DNA of 64,000 bases from JAFNAG01 sp963721405. Its GTDB lineage: Bacteria; Acidobacteriota; UBA6911. The number at the start of each line of letters is the position of its first letter. The stretch's first letter is position 1. A model generated the notes under the pieces. It ran no database searches and was not told the origin of the DNA. It was given only the letters and a program-made list of their open reading frames with translations. The stretch covers positions 496,001-560,000 of the forward strand of contig CAVRJA010000014.1 in assembly GCA_963721405.1 (NCBI GenBank), given 5' to 3'. Of the stretch, positions 58,908 through 64,000 are shown one piece after another. A program made the position numbers and the translations under genes.

Positions 58908-59782
58908 TATCGAAACGCTCGGTTGCGATCCGGCGATGCCTTTGCCTGCTGCCCTGGTTTGGGATGCTGGCCGGCGCCCTGCCGGCCTTCGCCCAGGGCG
59001 GGCGAGCGAATCGTCCCATCCCGATGACCCAGCCAAAACGGACCACAGAGCCCCCAATGATGCGGATGCGGCTGGAGGGGCAGGAACTGACTGCGGAAAT
59101 CCGGGTCACGCCTCTGCAGCAGGTGCTGGCAGAGCTGGCGGCACGGACCGGAATCATCTTTCAGATCGAATCCCAGGAGAATCCGCTGGTTTCAATCAGC
59201 TTCTTCCGTGTAGGTTTGCCGGAGGCCGTCCAGCGGCTGACAGCCAACGCCAATTCCATGAGCTACTATTCCCGCGACGAATCAGGGCAGAACCTGATTA
59301 CCTTCGTCCGCATCATCTCGCGGAATCCCAAGTCGGGGGCGCCGAGCCTGCAGTACATCGGAACGGGAGCCATCACCAAGCGCGGTACCGATGTCATCGA
59401 CAGCCCTGACGCGGCTCTGACCGTTCTGGCGGAGAGCACAGACGTAATGGCGCGGCAGAAAGCCATCGAAGTCCTCGTCGCCTCCAATGGACCGGCGACG
59501 ATCCCGGCACTCAAGCTGGCACTTTCTGATCCTGAGCCGGAAGTCAGGGTGGCCGCGATTGAAGCATTTGCCGGCCTCGGCACTCGCGAGGTGTTGCCGC
59601 AGATCCTGACGGCCCTCAAGGACAGCCACCCGGGCGTGAGACAGAGCGCAATCATGGCGGTCTCCCAGCTCGGGGACACTGCGAACATCAAGAACCTCCG
59701 GCCGCTCCTGCGGGATCCGGATCCCAGCGTGGCGGCTTCGGCCGAAATGGCCATCCGGAAACTCTCGGGCCGCCTACCCTGA
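58904..59782 (+). CDS. Exported protein with a secretin/STN-like domain and HEAT repeats
   Basis: 292 residues with a signal peptide (RCLCLLPWFGMLAGALPAFA). Residues ~55-120 resemble the short secretin N-terminal/STN fold (AEIRVTPLQQVLAELAARTGIIFQIESQENPLVSISFFRVGLPEAVQRL). Residues ~170-290 are three to four HEAT repeats (ARQKAIEVLVASNGPATIPALKLALSDPEPEVRVAAIEAFAGLGTREVLPQILTAL). The coupling to a STAS regulator is unusual. The likely role is binding of a partner in the periplasm; details are unknown. Confidence 0.75.
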   Translation: MISKRSVAIRRCLCLLPWFGMLAGALPAFAQGGRANRPIPMTQPKRTTEPPMMRMRLEGQELTAEIRVTPLQQVLAELAARTGIIFQIESQENPLVSISFFRVGLPEAVQRLTANANSMSYYSRDESGQNLITFVRIISRNPKSGAPSLQYIGTGAITKRGTDVIDSPDAALTVLAESTDVMARQKAIEVLVASNGPATIPALKLALSDPEPEVRVAAIEAFAGLGTREVLPQILTALKDSHPGVRQSAIMAVSQLGDTANIKNLRPLLRDPDPSVAASAEMAIRKLSGRLP

Positions 59783-59961
59783 CCCGAAATATTCATGAAA
59801 CGGGTTTGGACACTCTGGACAGATCGAGAGACCGGACGCGGAAGAACCCCGGCGGGCGCCCGCAACTGGCATCTTCCTGCGCCCCGGAACGGAGTTGAGC
59901 AATTCGTTCGGGACTCATCCGGATTCGCGGCTTTACTGCGACCTGCAATTGAGGTGATCTT

Positions 59962-60654
59962 ATGCCCGTGATACTGAAAATCTCTTTCATGGTGTTGTTG
60001 ATGCTGGGATCCTCCCGGGCGGCTCCCGCCGCCGAACTGCCGAAGGAGGTCCTGGAGAAGATCGATGCCGTCGTCGCCTCCGCCTATCAGGCGGCCTCCG
60101 CAAGACTGCCCTGCAAAGTCTCGACCACCGGCAAGGCCCACATGCTGAAGTGGCAGGATATCAATAAGTGCATGTCGCGCGCGATCGCGCTTCTGAACTG
60201 GGAAGAGTTTTCCCGGCAACTAACCGAGCTTCGGCCGCCGAACGTGGCCGCGGGTGATTTTGCCGCTGCCGTCGAGAAGTCGCTCGAAAAGCAAGCCCTG
60301 ACATTCGAAAAGGTCTTCCAGGTCAAGAATGTACAGGCACTGCTGCCGCTGACAAACCCGGTACTCAAGTACCTCCCGTCCGATTCTCTCCGCGGCTTGC
60401 CGGTATTCGATCGATCCGGCGCCCAGGTCGGGACCTTCGAGGACGTGTATTTTTATGAACGCGAGGGGGGACAGGTGTCCGGGAAGCCTTACCGGTTGGC
60501 GCTGTTTCAATATACGGATACGGCTGGAAAGTTGCAGGTCCCGACGGGAGACAAGCTGCTCCTCGACTCCTACGGCATTTCCTGGGAGAAGCTGAAGGGG
60601 CAGCCCGGGTTTCGGCTGCCGAGCGACCAGTTGCCCGGTTTCGCTGCCAGGTAG
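59962..60654 (+). CDS. Exported protein of unknown function
   Basis: 230 residues, GAGGTGA before the ATG. A signal peptide (KISFMVLLMLGSSRAAPAA) precedes a helical first half (LEKIDAVVASAYQAASARLPCKVSTTGKAHMLKWQDINKCMSRAIALLNWEEFSRQL; three Cys) and a beta-rich second half (LPVFDRSGAQVGTFEDVYFYEREGGQVSGKPYRLALFQY), perhaps a PRC-barrel-like fold. The stop codon abuts the left end of element D, which begins one base later. Confidence 0.65.
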   Translation: MPVILKISFMVLLMLGSSRAAPAAELPKEVLEKIDAVVASAYQAASARLPCKVSTTGKAHMLKWQDINKCMSRAIALLNWEEFSRQLTELRPPNVAAGDFAAAVEKSLEKQALTFEKVFQVKNVQALLPLTNPVLKYLPSDSLRGLPVFDRSGAQVGTFEDVYFYEREGGQVSGKPYRLALFQYTDTAGKLQVPTGDKLLLDSYGISWEKLKGQPGFRLPSDQLPGFAAR

Positions 60655-60833
60655 TTTCTGTTGCGAACCTCCAAGGTCATTTAACCTGGACCTGGACTTG
60701 GACCTGGACGTGGACGTAGACCTGACAAACTCCTATGGCCCGATATAAGTGCCGCATTCGCGAGAAGTTACATCAAGAAATTGTGACCACGTCCAGGACC
60801 AGGCAGGACAATGATTGCGTTTCGCGACAGAAA
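60655..60833 (+). mobile_element. MITE-like palindromic element D with hexamer arms
   Basis: 179 bp. Terminal repeats TTTCTGTTGCGAAC (60655-60668) and the complement of TTTCTGTCGCGAAAC (60819-60833). Left arm of about six CTGGAC-type hexamers (60686-60720); the right arm is short (about 60788-60803). The core, CCTATGGCCCGATATAAGTG then CCGCATTCGCGAGAAGTTAC, matches B and C. The flanks CCAGGTAG (60647-60654) and CCAGGGAG (60834-60841) agree at seven of eight positions and may be a target duplication. It separates the convergent genes at 59962 and 60842. Confidence 0.82.
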
Positions 60834-60841
60834 CCAGGGAG

Positions 60842-61846
60842 TCAATCTGCAGCGGAGGGCAGGCGCGGCGAGGGTTTTTTCGATTTCACGATAAAAACTC
60901 CTCCGAGGATAAGCACGATTCCAGCAAACTGCGCCGGCACCGGCCGTTCTCCCAGCAGCAACCAGCCTCCCAGCAGGGCGACCATCGGGGTCAGATTGGA
61001 ATAGATCGCCGTGCGCGAGACTCCCACCTGCTGCAAGGCGAACGACCAGATCAGGTAGCTGTAAACGATGGACAGGAAAGTGGAATAGAAGAAACCCAGC
61101 CAGCCGACGGCCGGGATGGAAGCCCAGTCCTGGCGCAGCAGCGAGGGGAGCAGCGGCGGGATCATCATCAGCGTCCCCGTCAGCATCAGCCAAAGCGTCA
61201 GGCGAAGAGCGCCATACTTGACGACCAGGCGGGCCGTGGCGCCGGTATACCAGCCCCAGCATACTGCCGAACCGAGAATCATTAGATCCCCCTGCCAGTT
61301 GGCGCCGAGCGCCACCTCCTTTGATCCCAACAACACGATGATGCCGACACCGGCAAAGGACAGGAGAATGCCCGCCAGCACCCGGTGGCTGTACCACTCC
61401 CGCTTCAGAATGACACCGGTGAAATAGGCGAAGATGGGCGAAGCCGCCGTGAGAAGGGCTGCGTTGCCTGCCTTGGTTTGAGACAATCCGGCCACAAAAA
61501 GCATCTGATACAGAGTATTGGCCAGGATTCCCAGGCCGGCGATGGCAGGGAGGTCGGACAACTCGATGCGTAGGGAAATCCCGCGCAGCTTCAAGGCGAA
61601 GAACAGCGTCGAGGAAGCCAGAAGGAAACGGAGGCATGTGAACGCGAAGGGATTGAAATACGTGTACATGCTCTTCATGACCGCAAAATTCATGCCCCAT
61701 ATCAACGACACACTCAGCATCAGCAGGTCAACCCGGGTCCCGGCCATGCGGGGCCGCCTTTCAACGGCAAGATGGGCAGCCCTGGCAAGAGGGGGGGACT
61801 TGACGGCCGATCCGGTGAGTTTGGAGTTGAGCATGATTGGACTCAT
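60842..61846 (-). CDS. DMT-superfamily transporter with two EamA domains
   Basis: 334 residues, ten membrane helices in two EamA repeats: LMLSVSLIWGMNFAVMKSMYTYFNPFAFTCLRFLLAS ... FVAGLSQTKAGNAALLTAASPIFAYFTGVIL ... FAGVGIIVLLGS, then MILGSAVCWGWYTGATARLV ... VGWLGFFYSTFLSIVYSYLIWSFALQQVGVSRTAIYSNLTPMVALLGGWLLLGERP. A basic N-terminal extension of about 35 residues precedes helix 1. It exports an unknown metabolite. Its 3' end faces element D. Confidence 0.88.
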   Translation of the reverse strand: MSPIMLNSKLTGSAVKSPPLARAAHLAVERRPRMAGTRVDLLMLSVSLIWGMNFAVMKSMYTYFNPFAFTCLRFLLASSTLFFALKLRGISLRIELSDLPAIAGLGILANTLYQMLFVAGLSQTKAGNAALLTAASPIFAYFTGVILKREWYSHRVLAGILLSFAGVGIIVLLGSKEVALGANWQGDLMILGSAVCWGWYTGATARLVVKYGALRLTLWLMLTGTLMMIPPLLPSLLRQDWASIPAVGWLGFFYSTFLSIVYSYLIWSFALQQVGVSRTAIYSNLTPMVALLGGWLLLGERPVPAQFAGIVLILGGVFIVKSKKPSPRLPSAAD

Positions 61847-62016
61847 GTTACCTGCGGCTGAAGCTGAAACCTGGCGCCGATGGGAGGCGCAATTTTAGCA
61901 TAGATCGTCGGGGACGCCTCGGACGGCAGGGAGACATTGGTGAAGTGGACATATGGCGAGGTTCAAGAGCCTCCGGTTTCATTGTTCAGGCGGGAGCATC
62001 GGCCAGTCCCCACGGC

Positions 62017-62745
62017 TCAGCCGATTTTGTGCCTGCTGCCGAACCAGGCGATCTGGCGCGCGATCCCGCGCAGAATGCCCACATCGGAGTGCTCCAGGCC
62101 GGTGCGTCCAAGCAGGCGGCGCATTCGGAACATCATGTGGCGCGCGTTCTCATCGTGGAGGAACCCGATGGTTCTCAGGGCCGCCTCCAATTGTTCGTAC
62201 ATCGCCTCGATCTGTTCGACCGCAGCCAGAACCGGGACGCGGGCGGGTTCGCACTCCAGGTGGCCGAGGAAGAGTTCATAGCTGACGATCATCACGGCCT
62301 GCGCCAGGTTAATGCTGTGGGCACGCGATTGAGTTGGAATTCGCAGAAGCAGCTGGCAGCGAAGCAGGTCATCATCGACCAGGCCGGTGTCCTCCGGGCC
62401 GAAAACGATGCCCGCCTTCCGGCGTGACGCATGCGAGAGAATCGTCGGAACGAGGGTGCGGGCACTGAATGTCTGCTCCCGGTTGCCTCCGCTCTTGCCG
62501 GTCGTGCCTACGACCAGCCGGATGCCGCGTAGGGCGCCGGCCAGCGATCGGAAGGTGCGGACCGACTCGAGCACCGGGTTGGCGGAACGCGCCATCCGGA
62601 TTGCGTCCTCGTCGATGACGCATTCAGGCGCCGCGAGACGCAGATGGCTCAAACCCATGTTATGCATTGCTCTGGCAACGGCGCCGACGTTGCCCGAGTA
62701 TTTCGAACCGACTAGGATGATTACGACATTGTTCAGCATAGACAT
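62017..62745 (-). CDS. trmJ: SpoU-family RNA methyltransferase, TrmJ-like
   Basis: 242 residues from ATG 62745. SPOUT motifs: VVIILVGSKYSGNVGAVARAMHNMGLSHLRLAAP, GIRLVVGTTGKSGGNREQ, and the knot segment AGIVFGPEDTGLVDDDLLRCQLLLRIPTQSRAHSINLAQAVMIVSYELFL. The last ~70 residues are a helical extension (QIEAMYEQLEAALRTIGFLHDENARHMMFRMRRLLGRTGL) typical of TrmJ, which 2'-O-methylates position 32 of tRNA. The downstream half of the gene is intact. Confidence 0.88.
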   Translation of the reverse strand: MSMLNNVVIILVGSKYSGNVGAVARAMHNMGLSHLRLAAPECVIDEDAIRMARSANPVLESVRTFRSLAGALRGIRLVVGTTGKSGGNREQTFSARTLVPTILSHASRRKAGIVFGPEDTGLVDDDLLRCQLLLRIPTQSRAHSINLAQAVMIVSYELFLGHLECEPARVPVLAAVEQIEAMYEQLEAALRTIGFLHDENARHMMFRMRRLLGRTGLEHSDVGILRGIARQIAWFGSRHKIG

Positions 62746-62774
62746 CTCTGGTGTCAGGCCGCTAATATTAGGTT

Positions 62775-62802
62775 GGCTTGCGCGGGCTATCCCGCGCAAG
62801 CC
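62775..62802. repeat. 12-bp perfect hairpin in the divergent spacer
   Basis: GGCTTGCGCGGG-CTAT-CCCGCGCAAGCC, no mismatch. It lies between the TrmJ-like gene (start 62745) and the lipoprotein-sorting-like gene (start 62857), which point away from each other, so it is not a terminator of either. It may be a REP-like element or a regulatory site. Confidence 0.7.
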
Positions 62803-62856
62803 CGGAAGTCGTGCATCCCAATAGTAACGGCCTTACCCCGGTAATTGGGAGGGAAA

Positions 62857-63621
62857 ATGGTGAGGGCAAGATTTGCGGCCGTCGTCGTGATTCTGGTTTT
62901 CGCCGGGCTGTTGGCGGCGCAAAAAGAGGACCAGAAGCCCGCCAAAAAAGAGCTTCAGCCTGAAGAAATCATCAAGGCATTTACCGCCAAGGAAACCCAG
63001 TTCCGGGAGGCTTGGGGCCAATATTACTATCGGCAGGTGGCCACCGTGAAAATCCTCACTGACGATGGGGCGCCCTCCGATGAATCCATGACCCTGGTCT
63101 TTGAGGTTGTTTTTCTCGACAATGGCAGCCGCGCGGTCAAGCTTGTCCAGAGAAGCGGGTATCTGCGAAGCGTGATGTGGACGGACGAGGACCAGGACGT
63201 CGTCACCAACTATCAGCCCTTTGTTCTGACCAGCAAGGACCTCCCGTTTTATGACCTGAGTTATGCCGGCAAAGAGCGCGTCGATGAGCTGGACACCTAC
63301 GTTTTTGCGGTCAAGCCGAAGTCGATCGCGGACGGCAAGCTCTATTTCCAGGGGAAGATATGGATTGACGACACCGACCTGCAGATTGTGCGGACCGTGG
63401 GAAAGGTCGTCCCCCAGAAGGACAGCCCGCAGTTTCCGGAGTTCGAGACGATCCGGCAGCTGGTGGACAAGAAATACTGGTTCCCCGTGTGGAGCCATGC
63501 GGACAGCGTGATCGAGTTCACCAGGCCTACCGCCCGCCGCGTGCGCGTGGAAGAAACCATCACCTACGAAAAGTTCAAGCGATTCGTTACCAGCGTCACT
63601 GTCAAACCGGTGAAAAAATAG
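62857..63621 (+). CDS. Outer-membrane lipoprotein-sorting-like exported protein
   Basis: 254 residues from ATG 62857, with GGGAGGG at 62847-62853. A signal peptide (MVRARFAAVVVILVFAGLLAA) precedes a beta-rich domain: YYYRQVATVKILTDDGAPSDESMTLVFEVVFLDNG, LDTYVFAVKPKSIADGKLYFQGKIWIDDTDLQIVRTVGKVV, FPVWSHADSVIEFTRPTARRVRVEETITYEKFKRF. This fits the LolA/outer-membrane lipoprotein-sorting fold seen also at 21180-21968; the ligand is unknown. The 26-bp palindrome at 63644 follows. Confidence 0.78.
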   Translation: MVRARFAAVVVILVFAGLLAAQKEDQKPAKKELQPEEIIKAFTAKETQFREAWGQYYYRQVATVKILTDDGAPSDESMTLVFEVVFLDNGSRAVKLVQRSGYLRSVMWTDEDQDVVTNYQPFVLTSKDLPFYDLSYAGKERVDELDTYVFAVKPKSIADGKLYFQGKIWIDDTDLQIVRTVGKVVPQKDSPQFPEFETIRQLVDKKYWFPVWSHADSVIEFTRPTARRVRVEETITYEKFKRFVTSVTVKPVKK

Positions 63622-63643
63622 CGGCTCAGAGAGGTCTGTGAGG

Positions 63644-63669
63644 GAGGGGCACGGCATGCCGTGCCCCTC
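63644..63669. repeat. 26-bp perfect palindrome
   Basis: Centre CACGGCATGCCGTG with GAGGGG and CCCCTC outside, all perfect. It lies 22 bases after the preceding stop codon and could end transcription from both sides. This motif is common in unrelated soil-bacterial genomes and is not specific to this window. Confidence 0.8.
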
Positions 63670-63690
63670 GCCATCGGGAAGGAAGCGCCA

Positions 63691-63939
63691 GAAGTTTATG
63701 CGCAGGACCAGCTGGATGACTCTCGGCCCGCCTTGCTGCCCGGTCACCTGACCGCATGTCTGGCTGGCGCCGGCGCACGAAGTGCCGTTGAAATTTACCC
63801 TGTTAAAGGCATTGAGGAATTCGCCGCGGAATTCCAGATTTGACTTCTCCATGGCCGTTTGCTTCGAGCGGTTCACCGTGCGTGCCTTGAGAGTTGCCCG
63901 AGGATCTCCGACGGAGCCGCCCTGAAATTGCAGGAACAC
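63691..63939 (-). pseudogene. C-terminal remnant of a TonB-dependent Oar-like receptor
   Basis: On the minus strand the translation contains EKSNLEFRGEFLNAFNRVNF and ends VIQLVLRINF, the typical last strands of acidobacterial carboxypeptidase-regulatory/TonB receptors, which normally stop right after the final aromatic residue. Here the expected stop is lost (TGG follows), and about 20 codons before 63939 the frame contains TAG. The upstream segment GDPRATLKARTVNRSKQTAM matches poorly. The receptor is therefore broken; its main part would lie beyond the right edge of the window. Confidence 0.6.
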
Positions 63940-64000
63940 CCCGCTGCAGCCACTGCCCTACACAATGCCATTCTCACTTCGGCCCGCCGGCGGCGGGTGA

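Overview
The window reads as a GC-rich chromosome segment from an Acidobacteriota-like bacterium, probably an uncultured lineage. Support for this comes from the end of a decayed Oar/carboxypeptidase-regulatory TonB receptor, Tat-exported aldo/keto reductases with C-terminal 4Fe-4S motifs, a DUF6599-like lipoprotein, a complete MoxR/Bat operon, and intergenic DNA rich in palindromic repeats. The taxonomic call is an inference. I saw no rRNA, tRNA, prophage or CRISPR array.

Layout. 1-11 kb: a DUF362 protein coupled to a membrane polyferredoxin and a lipoprotein, an FkbM methyltransferase, a GH29 fucosidase, an Fe-S aldo/keto reductase and a sodium:solute symporter. 11-18 kb (accessory): a regulator/ABC-transporter cassette, a REP-associated tyrosine transposase (RAYT) and an SF2 helicase, among five copies of a GGGGCCGTATCTCC repeat. 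18-29 kb: Xaa-Pro peptidase, a LolA-like protein with a second Fe-S aldo/keto reductase, a shortened PrmA-like methyltransferase, an amino-acid permease, a saccharopine-dehydrogenase-like enzyme, a RelE/RHH toxin-antitoxin pair beside an IS remnant. 29-45 kb (mostly housekeeping): glmS-udk-DUF309, a PF04008 protein, a Lon-like protease, moeA-moaC, FmdB-like zinc ribbon, an unusual radical SAM protein, fpg, a second SIS-domain enzyme, hflX, an M20 amidohydrolase and a DUF523/DUF1722 protein. 45-57 kb, minus strand: rho, then moxR-DUF58-batD-like-batA-batB-batC-batD-batE and a CinA domain. 57-64 kb: TPR protein, stand-alone LigD phosphoesterase domain, STAS plus HEAT proteins, DMT transporter, TrmJ-like methyltransferase, an outer-membrane lipoprotein-sorting-like protein, and the receptor remnant.

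The most unusual content is non-coding. Three 180-205 bp elements (24182-24384, 49816-50001 inverted, 60655-60833) share TTTCTGTCGCGAAAC-type terminal inverted repeats, two facing arms of CTGGAC-type hexamers and a conserved 50-60 bp core; they differ mainly by whole hexamers in the arms. A fourth element (20436-20689) has the same type of arms but different terminal repeats and core, and a perfect 5-bp target duplication. Several other intergenic spacers hold short tandem repeats arranged as facing arms of a palindrome (units GATTCGA, CACGAAA, ACAATTG-like), which suggests a shared generating process in this genome.
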